Positions 43,717-52,841 of a stretch of DNA of 64,000 nucleotides are shown here, one piece after another. Below the pieces are notes generated by a model. The model was not told where the DNA came from and did no database searches. It was given only the letters and a program-made list of their open reading frames with translations. A program made the position numbers and the translations under genes. Each line of letters begins with the position of its first letter. Position 1 is the stretch's first letter. The stretch is taken from NCBI GenBank assembly GCA_017642855.1, contig JAEPOO010000001.1, positions 248,001 through 312,000 of the forward strand, in the 5' to 3' direction. The DNA comes from Pseudomonadales bacterium. Its GTDB lineage: Bacteria; Pseudomonadota; Gammaproteobacteria; Pseudomonadales; Azotimanducaceae.

Positions 43717-44154
43717 ATGGAGATATTGAAACAGTTGCGTGAAGAAGGTCGCGCAGAAGACATGCAGGCCCTGGTTGATCACATCCCCTACGCAAAGTTC
43801 ATGGGGATCAGAGTAGATCGCAAAGGAAATGAAATCACCATGGTGCTTCCCTTCAAAGAGATGCTGATCGGTAACCCCGTGTTACCGGCACTACATGGTG
43901 GTGCGATTGGTACTTTCTTGGAACTCACCTCGGTGATTCAGCTGATGTACAACACGCAATGCGAGAGACTGCCAAAGACGGTCGATATCTCCATCGACTA
44001 TCTGCGTTCCGGACGTCCGGTAGAAACTTATGGGCGGGCTTTTGTCACCCGCCAGGGGAGAAGAGTCGCGAATGTCCGCGCCGAAATCTGGCAGGAGGAG
44101 ATCAATAAGCCGATCGCCGCCAGCCACGGACATTTTCTGTTGACGCCCGTCTGA
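43717..44154 (+). CDS. PaaI-type hotdog thioesterase (second copy)
   Basis: A 145-residue hotdog protein next to the first. The active-site strand reads LHGGAIGTFLELTSVI, with the glutamate/threonine-type helix, and TVDISIDYLRSGRPVETYGRA follows. The first 25 residues form an extra helix. Sequences of the two neighbours differ clearly, so they may act as a heteromer or on different substrates. Confidence 0.83.
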   Translation: MEILKQLREEGRAEDMQALVDHIPYAKFMGIRVDRKGNEITMVLPFKEMLIGNPVLPALHGGAIGTFLELTSVIQLMYNTQCERLPKTVDISIDYLRSGRPVETYGRAFVTRQGRRVANVRAEIWQEEINKPIAASHGHFLLTPV

Positions 44155-44688
44155 GGCATAGCTGTCTACTGTTGGCGCACGCTAGTTTGCAAAGATGATT
44201 CCGGTATTCGGAATTGTTCCGTCTTCGAGGTTGTTGCACCAGTCAGAGGTCTTACATGAACGGGATTATTTTGGGACGAAGGGTGAGTCTTTTGTATCAC
44301 GGGCGATTCTGATCACACTGAGTTACCTGGCTCGCGAAATAAAGGCGGCCTCCAACCATTTGCGAGGCAGGTCTCCAATGATCTGTAATCGCAAACTTTC
44401 TAGACGGCGTCAGTTCGAACCTTCGGCTAAATTGGTCGCGAGATCAATGCTGGCGATCTAGCAGCCGCGGCGGTCCTTGGGTTTGTGCATCATTGTGAAT
44501 GCGAATTGCTTTCAAAACCTGAATGTTAAAGGTGGATGACTCAAAACCAATTGATGTTGGGTATGCGCGGGAAGTTTTGAGCTCGGTGACTCTTGATGAT
44601 GCATAACTACCATCTATGCCGGTTGCGGACTATGGTTCTGGGCCCTATGCTTGCGCGGTTATTTCACACTCTTGTTTGAGGAAAACTC
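44155..44688 (+). other. 534-bp intergenic region without recognised content
   Basis: Between the second thioesterase and the thiolase. An 88-codon ORF (44195-44461) has no family pattern and biased composition, so I do not call it. I see no hairpin with a T tract. The thiolase ribosome site GAGGAAAA lies at the end. The region could hold a decayed gene, but nothing in it can be matched. Confidence 0.5.
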
Positions 44689-45858
44689 ATGTCTGATGTC
44701 TACATTGTAGAAGCTTGCCGAAGCCCGATTGGTAAGCGTGGAAAGGGTCTGGCGGGTCTTAAGCCCGCGGATCTTCTGGGTAAAGTGCAGAAAGCTGCTC
44801 TGGAACGCTCTGGAATTGCGCCTGAAAACATCGACCAGGTGGTTGGTGGTTGTGTGTCACAGGTTGGTGAGCAGACTTTCAACATCGCCCGTATCGCCTG
44901 GTTGTCCCAGGGATTGCCACTGGAAGTACCAGCAACCACGGTGGATGCTCAGTGTGGTTCCAGCCAACAGGCCACCACGATGGGTGCCACCATGGTTGGT
45001 TCCGGCATTGAAGATGTTGTGATGAGCTGCGGTGTCGAGATGATGTCTCGCGTGCCTCTGGGATCCGCTATGAAAGACGGTAACCCAATGGGTGAAAACT
45101 ATGGCGAGCTGTACCAGCCCACCAGTCAGTTCATGGGCGCGGCGATGATCGCTGAGGAATACCAGATTACTCGCCAGGACACCGACCAGTTCGGTCTGGA
45201 AAGTCAGCAGAAGGCGATCAAGGCCTGGGAAGAAAATCGTTTCGAGCGGGAAATTGTTCCTATTGAATCGCCGATCCTGAATGAAAAGTTTGAGCCAACC
45301 GGCGAAACACGCATGATCACGAAAGACGAAGGTCTTCGTGAAACAACCCTCGAATCTCTATCCGGCCTGGAACCTGTTCCCGGGCAGGAAATTCACACAG
45401 CAGGTTCCAGCTCTCAGGTTTCTGATGGCGCAGCCTGCGTGATCATGGCATCCGGTGACGCGTGTGAGCGTCTGGGTGTGAAGCCTCGCGCAAAGATTGT
45501 CGCGACGACTCTGGTTGGCGTTGACCCGGTCTCTATGTTGAAAGGCCCGATTCCTGCAACACGCAAAGTGCTGGATCGTGCTGGTCTGACCATGGATGAC
45601 ATCGACCTCTTTGAAGTGAACGAAGCTTTCGCTTCCGTTGTGTTGGGATGGCAGAAAGATGTTGGTGCAGATCCTGCGAAGGTTAACGTTAACGGTGGTG
45701 CCATTGCACTTGGTCACCCCACTGGCAGCACGGGTGCCCGTTTGATCACAACCGCTCTGCATGAGTTGGAACGAACCGGCGGCAAGTACGCGCTTATTGC
45801 GATGTGTTGTGGTGGTGGTCTAGGCACCGGCACCATCATCGAGAGATTGGAAGACTAA
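44689..45858 (+). CDS. Acetyl-CoA acetyltransferase / 3-ketoacyl-CoA thiolase
   Basis: A 389-residue thiolase that cleaves or forms 3-ketoacyl-CoA. The nucleophilic cysteine lies in VDAQCGSSQQA, the FVEVNEAF-type helix is LFEVNEAFASVVLG, the histidine is in NGGAIALGHPTGSTGARL and the second cysteine in MCCGGGLGTG. Members with QCGSS rather than xCxSG are common in actinobacterial-type fatty acid or steroid degradation. Stands on its own promoter region. Confidence 0.9.
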   Translation: MSDVYIVEACRSPIGKRGKGLAGLKPADLLGKVQKAALERSGIAPENIDQVVGGCVSQVGEQTFNIARIAWLSQGLPLEVPATTVDAQCGSSQQATTMGATMVGSGIEDVVMSCGVEMMSRVPLGSAMKDGNPMGENYGELYQPTSQFMGAAMIAEEYQITRQDTDQFGLESQQKAIKAWEENRFEREIVPIESPILNEKFEPTGETRMITKDEGLRETTLESLSGLEPVPGQEIHTAGSSSQVSDGAACVIMASGDACERLGVKPRAKIVATTLVGVDPVSMLKGPIPATRKVLDRAGLTMDDIDLFEVNEAFASVVLGWQKDVGADPAKVNVNGGAIALGHPTGSTGARLITTALHELERTGGKYALIAMCCGGGLGTGTIIERLED

Positions 45859-45890
45859 TCGCTCAGGTTTCCCTGCTGGGTTAGCCACCC

Positions 45891-46610
45891 ATGTTTGTCA
45901 CGGAGTCGAATGATCACTATCCGGTGATTATCATCGGCTCCGGTCCAGCGGGTATGTCTGTTGCCAGTGAACTCGTTGGCAAACATGGGGTGCAATCCAT
46001 ACTGCTGCTGGAAAGTGGCGATCTAACCTACGACGCTGAGCTGAACGAGCTTTCTGAGGTCACTGCTTCGGGTGACCTTCCGGCGTCTCACTACGCTATT
46101 CATGCCATTCGTGCCTTTGGCGGTACCAGTCTCGTCTGCGCCGGTTTGTGTGGTGTGTTGGAACCCATGTCCTTTGACAATGGGGAGTGGCCATTCAGTC
46201 GCGAAACACTTCTGCCTTTTTATGAGCGCGCGATTTCCATCCTGGAGTTACCAGCGAACAGCGTTGTCGATGATGTTGCACCTATCAACAGTGACTCCTT
46301 CATTAACTATCGACCTGTTGATCTCAGCAAGCCCGTAAAGTTTGGTGAGAAGTACCTGCAGTTTGCCCGTGAATCATCGAAGCTCGATGTGATGTTGAGA
46401 GCTACCGTTTCGCGAATAGATCACGATGGCAGTGCTGTCAAAGGCGTGACGTTAGCCACTGGGCGGTCGATCCGCGCCGACAAGGTGGTTTTGGCTTGTG
46501 GTGGGGTTGGCAACCCCCGGTTGTTATTGCAATCCGGGTTAGATGCGGGTCGACTTTCTTTGTCGGCTTCGGTTTCCGAAATTTCTGGCGGCTTACCAGT
46601 TGGCGGGTAA
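45891..46610 (+). CDS. GMC-type FAD oxidoreductase, N-terminal fragment (probable pseudogene)
   Basis: A 239-residue frame with the FAD Rossmann motif IIIGSGPAGMSVASEL, the GMC loop AFGGTSLVCAGLCGVL, GEWPFSRETLLPFYERA and the second FAD segment VVLACGGVGNPRLLLQSG. Normal GMC enzymes have over 500 residues; here the homology stops right after the NPRLLL motif and the frame ends about 20 codons later. The entire substrate domain is missing, so it is probably not active. In the next frame a PAN-like fragment starts before this one ends. Confidence 0.65.
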   Translation: MFVTESNDHYPVIIIGSGPAGMSVASELVGKHGVQSILLLESGDLTYDAELNELSEVTASGDLPASHYAIHAIRAFGGTSLVCAGLCGVLEPMSFDNGEWPFSRETLLPFYERAISILELPANSVVDDVAPINSDSFINYRPVDLSKPVKFGEKYLQFARESSKLDVMLRATVSRIDHDGSAVKGVTLATGRSIRADKVVLACGGVGNPRLLLQSGLDAGRLSLSASVSEISGGLPVGG

Positions 46611-46905
46611 ACAACTTAACGTAACGTCATCCCGTTCCGGTTTGAGCTTTGACAGGTTTGAGATGTCTGATGGTCTTGATGCGCAGGGAGAGCCAATTGC
46701 GACTTATAAGATTCAATCCGGATCAGATTATGAGGCGCTCAACGCCTGCATCCAGATGTGTGACCACAATGACGCTTGTAACAACTTCACACTAGCGAAG
46801 CAAAATCATCACATCGAAACCAAGCGAAACATCTGCTGGCTGGTTGGCGATGAAGTGAACGTCGTCGGGAATCGCTTCTATTTTTCGGGACGAAAGATTC
46901 GTTAG
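46543..46905 (+). CDS. PAN-like domain fragment
   Basis: A 120-codon frame; the last 85 residues fit a PAN/Apple-type disulfide domain (FDRFEMSDGL, four cysteines in CIQMCDHNDAC ... NICWL, then NRFYFSGRK). Its first 35 codons have no similarity and overlap the end of the GMC fragment. It is probably the surviving tail of another secreted protein brought next to the GMC gene by a deletion. It has no signal peptide. It overlaps the convergent P450 stop by 4 nt. Confidence 0.5.
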   Translation: MRVDFLCRLRFPKFLAAYQLAGKQLNVTSSRSGLSFDRFEMSDGLDAQGEPIATYKIQSGSDYEALNACIQMCDHNDACNNFTLAKQNHHIETKRNICWLVGDEVNVVGNRFYFSGRKIR

Positions 46906-48176
46906 CCGACCTTATCGAATGCCAGATCGAGTCCGGTCAAACCATGCAGTAGGGCATTGGCTGAAAATTGCGGTTCGCTGGCACCTTCCTGGAGACGGAA
47001 GTTTTCCATCCGCTCGAAGATCACTTTAAAACCAACGTTCATTTCTCTGCGACTCAGCGCAGCGCCCAGGCAGTGATGCACACCTTTTCCGAAGGCTACC
47101 TGCTCGCGGAGGTTGTCGCGCATCAGGTTAAACTTTTCAGGCTCCGGGAAACGCTCTGAATCCTGATTCGCGGATGCGAATCGAGCGAACAGTACGGAGT
47201 TTTCGGGAATGGTGATGCCGTGCATCTCAACGTCTTTCGTGGTTCTGCGGAACATGTTGGATGATGGGCTTGAATAACGGAGTGATTCCTCGACGAAACG
47301 AGAAATCATGTCTTCGGAGGGGTCGTTTTTGATCAGCTCATACTGGTCGGGATTCTGGATCAACAACCAGATTCCCTCGGTCAGCGTCGCACTGGTGGTT
47401 TCGTTTCCGGCCACCAGAATTTGTGACAGCATGGAAAGACACTCAGCGTTATCCAGTGGTTTTTCGCCATCAAAGCTCGCGTTTACGACCTTGGACAGGA
47501 TGTCGTCCTGAGGTTCCGCGCGACGTTCTTCCATTCGCTCAACAAAGTAGTGCTGGAATTCCACCATGTCTTTGGCTGCCTGAAGCAGGCCATCTCTGTC
47601 CAGCTGTTGGCTCAGGTTGCCAATAAAGGCGTCAGTCCACTTTCTGAACAGTGGCAGATCTTCTTCTGGAGCACCCAACTGGCTAACGATAACGCGAAGG
47701 GGTAATGGAACACCGAAGTCGGACAGGAATTCGCACTTGCCGTCGTCGATAAAGTTATCGATCAATTCGTTAGACAAAGATTCAATGTACGGTTCCAGCG
47801 CTTTCAAAGCCTTTGGAGAAAAGGCGCCGTCAACGAATTTTCTATAGCGACGCTGTGCGGGAGGATCCTCGGTCAACATGGTTGGCACGTTGGGATATCC
47901 GCTTTCAACGACTTCCTGTATTTCTTTGTCTGCGGTTGCCGTGAGCGCTCTGCTTGGCGTGAGCATCCTTGAAGAGAAAGTCTCATGATCCATCGCCATC
48001 TTTACGACATCTTCGTAACGAGAGATGAAGAAGATGCCGGAATTTGGATCCTGGAACACTGGCGCTTCTTTTCGCAATCGACGATTCATCATCCACGGTG
48101 ACTTCAGCACCTCAGGATGCATGGGGTTGATCTCATGGACCGGGCAAGTGGCAACGCGTGCGACTTCTTCTGACAT
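46902..48176 (-). CDS. Cytochrome P450
   Basis: A 424-residue soluble bacterial P450. Oxygen-binding helix ILVAGNETTSATLTEG, the ExxR pair in FVEESLRY, and the heme thiolate loop FGKGVHHCLGAALSR with the cysteine near residue 369. It would hydroxylate a lipophilic substrate with electrons from a ferredoxin, but no ferredoxin or reductase gene is adjacent. Relatives are frequent in bacteria that use steroids or terpenes. Transcribed divergently from the reductase at 48285. Confidence 0.9.
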   Translation of the reverse strand: MSEEVARVATCPVHEINPMHPEVLKSPWMMNRRLRKEAPVFQDPNSGIFFISRYEDVVKMAMDHETFSSRMLTPSRALTATADKEIQEVVESGYPNVPTMLTEDPPAQRRYRKFVDGAFSPKALKALEPYIESLSNELIDNFIDDGKCEFLSDFGVPLPLRVIVSQLGAPEEDLPLFRKWTDAFIGNLSQQLDRDGLLQAAKDMVEFQHYFVERMEERRAEPQDDILSKVVNASFDGEKPLDNAECLSMLSQILVAGNETTSATLTEGIWLLIQNPDQYELIKNDPSEDMISRFVEESLRYSSPSSNMFRRTTKDVEMHGITIPENSVLFARFASANQDSERFPEPEKFNLMRDNLREQVAFGKGVHHCLGAALSRREMNVGFKVIFERMENFRLQEGASEPQFSANALLHGLTGLDLAFDKVG

Positions 48177-48284
48177 AATCGAATCTCAGGGGCTCACAAT
48201 CAGGGCGCCAAGGATAGCATGGAAAACCGTCAGAGTTGATTGTATTCAGCTATACTCAGGACGAATAATGGGGGGAATAATATC

Positions 48285-49292
48285 GTGAGTAATACCCAGG
48301 TAGTACTGGCTAGAAGACCCAAGGGACGGCCGCTTCCGGAAGACTTTGAAGTTGTGCAAACCGAGGTACCGGAGCCAGGGGAAGGTGAAGCTCTGATGCA
48401 GAATCTGTTTGTTTCCCTCGATGCTGGCTTCAGAAATTGGATGGACGAAGGCGCCGGTGATGAGGTCCTGCCGGCAATGGAAATCGGTGCGCCTGTTATG
48501 GGTCTTGTCGCAGGAAAAGTGTTGAAGTCCAACCGCGATGACATGCAAGAAGGTCAGGTACTGGTCGGGCGGCTTGCCTGGGAAGCCTATTCAATTGCGA
48601 CCGCCGCTGACCTGATGGTACCGATCGAAGATAAATTTGATCAGCCTGCGAATCTGTTTCTTGGCCTACTCGGCGACACCGGTCTCTCTGCTTACTTTGG
48701 ACTGACCCGGGTTGCCCATCTTCAACCAGGTGAAACCGTGGTCATTTCTGCTGCTGGTGGCGCTGTGGGCAATGCTGCCGGTCAGATTGCGAAAGCCATG
48801 GGTGCAGGCAAAGTGGTTGGTTTTGCCGGTAGCGCAGACAAATGTCGCTGGCTTGAAGACGAAGTGGGTTATGACGCCACCATTAACTACCGAGAAGACA
48901 ACGTCGATGAAGCCCTGGCGAGCGTCTGTCCTGATGGTATCGATGTCTACTTTGATAACGTCGGTGGTGACCTTCTTGAACCCGTACTTAATCACATCAA
49001 CTACCAGGCACGTATTCCTTTCTGCGGCGCGGTCGCAGATTACGCCGATGAAGACGGTACTGGTCCGAAGAACTTGTTTCGGCTGGTGGCTAATTGCGCT
49101 CGTCTTGAAGGATTCATGACGCACTACTGGGTTGAAGACTACGAAGCTGCTCGAGATGTTCTGGTTGGCTGGCTGAACGAAGGCAAGCTCAAGAATTTCG
49201 AAGCCAGTTACGACGGTGTTGAAAACTGCGGTGTCGCGTTTAGCGATCTGTTTGCCGGTAAGAACTTCGGCAAGGCAATCGTTAAGGTCTGA
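48285..49292 (+). CDS. Medium-chain (zinc-free) NADP-dependent oxidoreductase, CurA-like
   Basis: About 335 residues of the MDR superfamily of double-bond reductases. Conserved: LARRPKGRPLPEDFEV at the N-terminus, the GDTGLSAYFGL segment, AAGGAVGNAAGQIAKAMGAGKVVGFAGS for NADP, and YFDNVGGDLLEPVL. Zinc ligands are absent. Family members reduce enones such as curcumin or prostaglandin analogues. Start is the GTG at 48285; it heads an operon with an MFS transporter and an LLM oxidoreductase. Confidence 0.87.
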   Translation: MSNTQVVLARRPKGRPLPEDFEVVQTEVPEPGEGEALMQNLFVSLDAGFRNWMDEGAGDEVLPAMEIGAPVMGLVAGKVLKSNRDDMQEGQVLVGRLAWEAYSIATAADLMVPIEDKFDQPANLFLGLLGDTGLSAYFGLTRVAHLQPGETVVISAAGGAVGNAAGQIAKAMGAGKVVGFAGSADKCRWLEDEVGYDATINYREDNVDEALASVCPDGIDVYFDNVGGDLLEPVLNHINYQARIPFCGAVADYADEDGTGPKNLFRLVANCARLEGFMTHYWVEDYEAARDVLVGWLNEGKLKNFEASYDGVENCGVAFSDLFAGKNFGKAIVKV

Positions 49293-49295
49293 TCA

Positions 49296-50612
49296 ATGAA
49301 AAAATACTCGGACTGGACCCTCTGGTATGTGGTCTTCCTGCTCACCGTTGCGTCAACCCTGTCATTTATTGATCGGCAAATTCTTAATGTCATGATCGGG
49401 CCGATCAAGCGTGACCTTGGTGGGCTTTCTGACACAGAAATCTCCTTGATCATTGGCCTCGCGTTCTCAACGGTTTATTCCCTGACAACGTTACCGCTTG
49501 CGCGAATCGCGGACCGTTACAACCGGCGCAACGTGATTGCCGCGGGTATTTTTAGCTGGAGCCTGATGACGGCTCTCGCCGGTATGGCAAATAACTTCTG
49601 GCAGCTGTTTGTTGCCCGCATGGGGGTCGGCGTGGGAGAAGCATCACTTGGGCCGGCAACCACCTCGATGCTCGCTGATTACTATGAAGAGCATCGATTA
49701 CCTCTAGCTTACGGTATCGTCGCCACCGCGCCTTTTATTGGTTCAGGTTTGGCGAGCCTCGTCGGAGGGCCGTTGATTGACTATCTTGAGGCCCAGCCCC
49801 AGATGGTTTTACCGGTCTTTGGAGAAATGTATTCCTGGCAAACTGTGTTGGTGGTCGTCGGTTTGCCGGGGATCCTGCTCGCATTAGTCATGTTCACGAT
49901 CCGTGAACCTGAGCGCACAGGCGCCAGTGCTGAAAAAACGGAAGGCTACTCTTACGCTGAGCTGTGGGAATTCTGCATGCAGCGTAAGAAGTACTTGTCT
50001 TATCACTTTATTGCGTACTTGTGTCTCTCCATCCAGGGTTTTGCTTTCCTAACGTGGGTGGTCGAATTCTTTGTTCGAACACACGGTTGGACACGCACGG
50101 AAATCGGTATCACCTATGGTCTGATAGCACTGATTGTCGGCATTCTTGGCAGCGTCTGGGCTGGTTGGTATGCCGGTAAAATGCTCGCGCGGGGCAGAGC
50201 AGATGCACCCATGCGATTGTGCATGTGGGGAACCATTGGGCTTGGTCCGCTGGCGGTCGTGATGCCTTTGCTCGACAACGCCTGGTTGGCCGTTGGTTTG
50301 ATTATTCCGATTACCTTTTTCATGGCGATGCCGCCGGGTTTGTCTAATGCCGCTCTGCAGGCGATTTCGCCCAACCGATTGCGGGGTCAGATGATTGCGG
50401 TGTACCTGATCTGCGTGAGTTTCCTGTCTTACCTGTTTGCGCCTCTCATCATTGGTCTGATGAACGACTATGTCTTTGGAAGAGAAGACGCGATTCACTT
50501 GTCGCTCTCCACGTTGGCTGCCGTGAACTACCTGATCGCTGCCATCTGCCTCGCCTTGAGTTTGAAACCACTTGAAGAAGCGACAGCGAGAATGAAGAGG
50601 GAGTTTGCGTGA
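49296..50612 (+). CDS. MFS transporter (spinster-like)
   Basis: A 438-residue transporter with about 12 transmembrane helices. FIDRQILNVMIGPIKRDLGGLSDTEISL and PLARIADRYNRRNVI are hallmarks of the spinster-like major facilitator group. The substrate is unknown, but its location between a double-bond reductase and an LLM oxidoreductase suggests that the operon imports and reduces, or exports, one hydrophobic compound. It starts 3 nt after the reductase stop and overlaps the LLM start by 4 nt. Confidence 0.88.
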   Translation: MKKYSDWTLWYVVFLLTVASTLSFIDRQILNVMIGPIKRDLGGLSDTEISLIIGLAFSTVYSLTTLPLARIADRYNRRNVIAAGIFSWSLMTALAGMANNFWQLFVARMGVGVGEASLGPATTSMLADYYEEHRLPLAYGIVATAPFIGSGLASLVGGPLIDYLEAQPQMVLPVFGEMYSWQTVLVVVGLPGILLALVMFTIREPERTGASAEKTEGYSYAELWEFCMQRKKYLSYHFIAYLCLSIQGFAFLTWVVEFFVRTHGWTRTEIGITYGLIALIVGILGSVWAGWYAGKMLARGRADAPMRLCMWGTIGLGPLAVVMPLLDNAWLAVGLIIPITFFMAMPPGLSNAALQAISPNRLRGQMIAVYLICVSFLSYLFAPLIIGLMNDYVFGREDAIHLSLSTLAAVNYLIAAICLALSLKPLEEATARMKREFA

Positions 50613-51523
50613 TGACCAAGCTGGGTTATCTCGTACCGACGCGTGAACAGATCATGCAGGAGGCGCATGGCACCGATGAGCTGATCCGGCGAGCACAATT
50701 CGCGAGGGATCAGGGTTTTGATTCTTTGTGGGTTGGTGACTCACTTTTTGCCAGGCCCCGTCATGATCCATTGACGCTACTTGCTGCCCTGGCGGTTGCT
50801 ACACCCGGCATGGAACTGGGCACGGCGATACTGCTGCAATCACTTCGTAATCCTGTGCTGCTTGCCCAGCAGCTGGCGACCATTGATCAATTATCAGAGG
50901 GCAGGTTAATTGTTGGTGTTGGAATTGGTGCAGACGCACCATCTATCAGGGCAGAGTTTGAAGCGGCCGGTGTGCCTTTTGAGAAACGGGTTGGTCGGCT
51001 GGTTGAAAGCGTCAATCTCTGCCGCGCGCTCTGGCGAGATGAAGCGGTGAACTGGAACGGCCGCTGGCGGTTGAGCGACGTGCAGCTTGCACCGAAACCG
51101 TTCCAGGAGGGTGGGCCGAAAATCTGGTATGCGAGCATGGTCGATGCCGGGGTAGAACGAGCCGGCAAGCACTTCGATGGCTGGTTTCCGATTGGACCTG
51201 ATGCCAAAACCATTGAGCGACAGCAGAAACTGTTTAAAGCTGCTGCGGCTGATAAGCCGGTTAACACAGCGGTTTATTTGACCATCTGTGTTGATGACAA
51301 TCCTGAAAGAGCGGAACAGCAGATCGATGAATATCTTGAACATTACTACGGCATGCCTGCATCGGTTCTGCGTGGTATCCAAGCTTGTGTTGGTGGAAGT
51401 GCGGCAACGGTGGTCAACTGGATGAACGAGTTCGTCACAGCCGGAGCGGATCACTTGGTCTTGCGCGTGGTTGGTGATTACCAGCGCGCTTTACGGTCGG
51501 TCGCCGAAAAATGGCGCCGGTGA
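50609..51523 (+). CDS. LLM-class F420-dependent oxidoreductase (fifth in window)
   Basis: A 304-residue luciferase-like protein with LSEGRLIVGVGIGADAPSIRAEFEAAGV, typical of F420-linked members, and FDSLWVGDSLFARPRHDPLTLLAALA. It is the last gene of the reductase-MFS-LLM operon with GTGA overlap. Because it is far from the cof genes, it shows that F420 users are dispersed in this genome, if F420 is indeed its cofactor. Confidence 0.85.
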   Translation: MMTKLGYLVPTREQIMQEAHGTDELIRRAQFARDQGFDSLWVGDSLFARPRHDPLTLLAALAVATPGMELGTAILLQSLRNPVLLAQQLATIDQLSEGRLIVGVGIGADAPSIRAEFEAAGVPFEKRVGRLVESVNLCRALWRDEAVNWNGRWRLSDVQLAPKPFQEGGPKIWYASMVDAGVERAGKHFDGWFPIGPDAKTIERQQKLFKAAAADKPVNTAVYLTICVDDNPERAEQQIDEYLEHYYGMPASVLRGIQACVGGSAATVVNWMNEFVTAGADHLVLRVVGDYQRALRSVAEKWRR

Positions 51524-51582
51524 CATTCGAGGGTTGATTTAAGACAATACAAGTTCTTGTCAGATGAACTGGTCTTCCAGAT

Positions 51583-52536
51583 ATGACCCGTTACGAAGAG
51601 CAAAAGCCGGACGATGGTGATGTACTGTATCTTGAAGATACAGACAATCCCTTGCCGGAGAAGCTCAATCCAAGCACTCGCTATATTCACTTCAAAACCA
51701 TCGCACGTGGTGGCAAAGCGATCATTCAGTCCTGTCGTGATCGCTTTCTTGGCAGGGTGGTCTGCTACAAGCAACTCAGGTCGGAATTTCGGGACAATGA
51801 CATTGAACAACTGCGCTTTTTGCGGGAGGCGCGTATCAGCGCGTTGTTGCAGCATCCTTCAACGATTCCAACCTACGATCTGGGGCGCGACCTTCGGGGT
51901 GATCTTTATTTCACGATGAAGCTGGTTCATGGCTATACGCTGCGGGAAGTCTTGAACTATCGGGAACGATACGATCTGGGCCAGATGCTCAACATTATCA
52001 TTCAAGTCGCCCAGGCGTTGGCTTATGCCCATACCCACGGTGTCTTGCACAGGGATATCAAGCCGGAAAACATTCTTGTCGGACCTTATGGTGAAGTTCT
52101 GCTGATGGATTGGGGGTTAGCCAAGGTTTGGGCGAGAGAAGATGACCCTCCGGTCCATGAGAGCCGCACCAGACTCGTGTCCAACAGCGCTTTGGATACC
52201 AGTGTTACCGGGCTCGGCGGTCTGGAAGGCACCGTGACTTATATGTCGCCGGAACAACTGGAGAAGGCGATGGATATTGATGGGCGCAGTGATATTTTCA
52301 GTCTCGGCGTTGTGCTTTATGAAGTAGTGACAGGAAAGACACCAGCGGAGGCGGAGACCGTTCGAGAGATGCAGGAAAAGGTGCTGACCGAGCCACCTGC
52401 GCCTCCGTCTTCTCGAGTGACTTTCAAGGTACCAGTGCTCTTGGATAATCTCATCATGTCCTGCCTCGCCAAATCGAAAGAAGATCGACCGGAAGACGGT
52501 CTGGATATCGTCAGACTGCTCCAGGAAATCGACTGA
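51583..52536 (+). CDS. Serine/threonine protein kinase
   Basis: A 317-residue soluble kinase domain and nothing else. ATP lysine in VVCYKQLR, helix-C glutamate in FLREARISALLQHP, catalytic loop LHRDIKPENILV, and DWG in LLMDWGLAKVW instead of DFG, a change common in PknB-like bacterial kinases. The APE position is MSPEQL. The glycine-rich loop (IARGGKAII) is weak. No transmembrane sensor domain. It ends 305 bp before glutamine synthetase; a link is not shown. Confidence 0.85.
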   Translation: MTRYEEQKPDDGDVLYLEDTDNPLPEKLNPSTRYIHFKTIARGGKAIIQSCRDRFLGRVVCYKQLRSEFRDNDIEQLRFLREARISALLQHPSTIPTYDLGRDLRGDLYFTMKLVHGYTLREVLNYRERYDLGQMLNIIIQVAQALAYAHTHGVLHRDIKPENILVGPYGEVLLMDWGLAKVWAREDDPPVHESRTRLVSNSALDTSVTGLGGLEGTVTYMSPEQLEKAMDIDGRSDIFSLGVVLYEVVTGKTPAEAETVREMQEKVLTEPPAPPSSRVTFKVPVLLDNLIMSCLAKSKEDRPEDGLDIVRLLQEID

Positions 52537-52841
52537 TTCAAGCGCACCAATATAGCGCATATCTGTGCCTTGTTTTTGGGCTCAGCCCTACATCGGTGCA
52601 TTTTTTTTGATCGCAGCCAATTCGATTTCCATAGCAAACTGCTACTATGGTCGATGGCATTGCTCTGAAATGCCTGAAAATAACGAGCTTCCGCTTCGTC
52701 GCCACTTATCCTGTGAGATTGCGTTAGGTTTCGTTAAAGTAGGAACACTTATTGCACCATTATTGCCTCGAAGCCCCTGGCTAGGGGCGGTTGATCAACC
52801 TTTATTTAAAGATATCTGAGTTTTTAGGAGCGAGAAAAACC
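52537..52841 (+). promoter_or_regulatory. Upstream region of glutamine synthetase
   Basis: 305 bp with no convincing gene. Noted: a run of eight T (52603-52610) that may end kinase transcription, an inverted repeat GCCCC-N6-GGGGC (52773-52788), and a 10-bp palindrome GTTGATCAAC (52790-52799) followed by the AGGAG ribosome site of the synthetase. I could not find a clear sigma-54 promoter or a known glutamine riboswitch. Confidence 0.4.

Noticed and set aside
44195..44461. An 88-codon plus-strand ORF
   Set aside because: No recognisable pattern, arginine- and serine-rich, and no ribosome site.
52565..52819. An 84-codon plus-strand ORF
   Set aside because: Non-coding-like composition, no ribosome site and no family similarity; it spans the promoter region of glutamine synthetase.
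52537..52841. Glutamine riboswitch (glnA RNA) or sigma-54 promoter before glutamine synthetase
   Set aside because: I could not find the conserved core of the glnA RNA or a good TGGCAC-N5-TTGC promoter.
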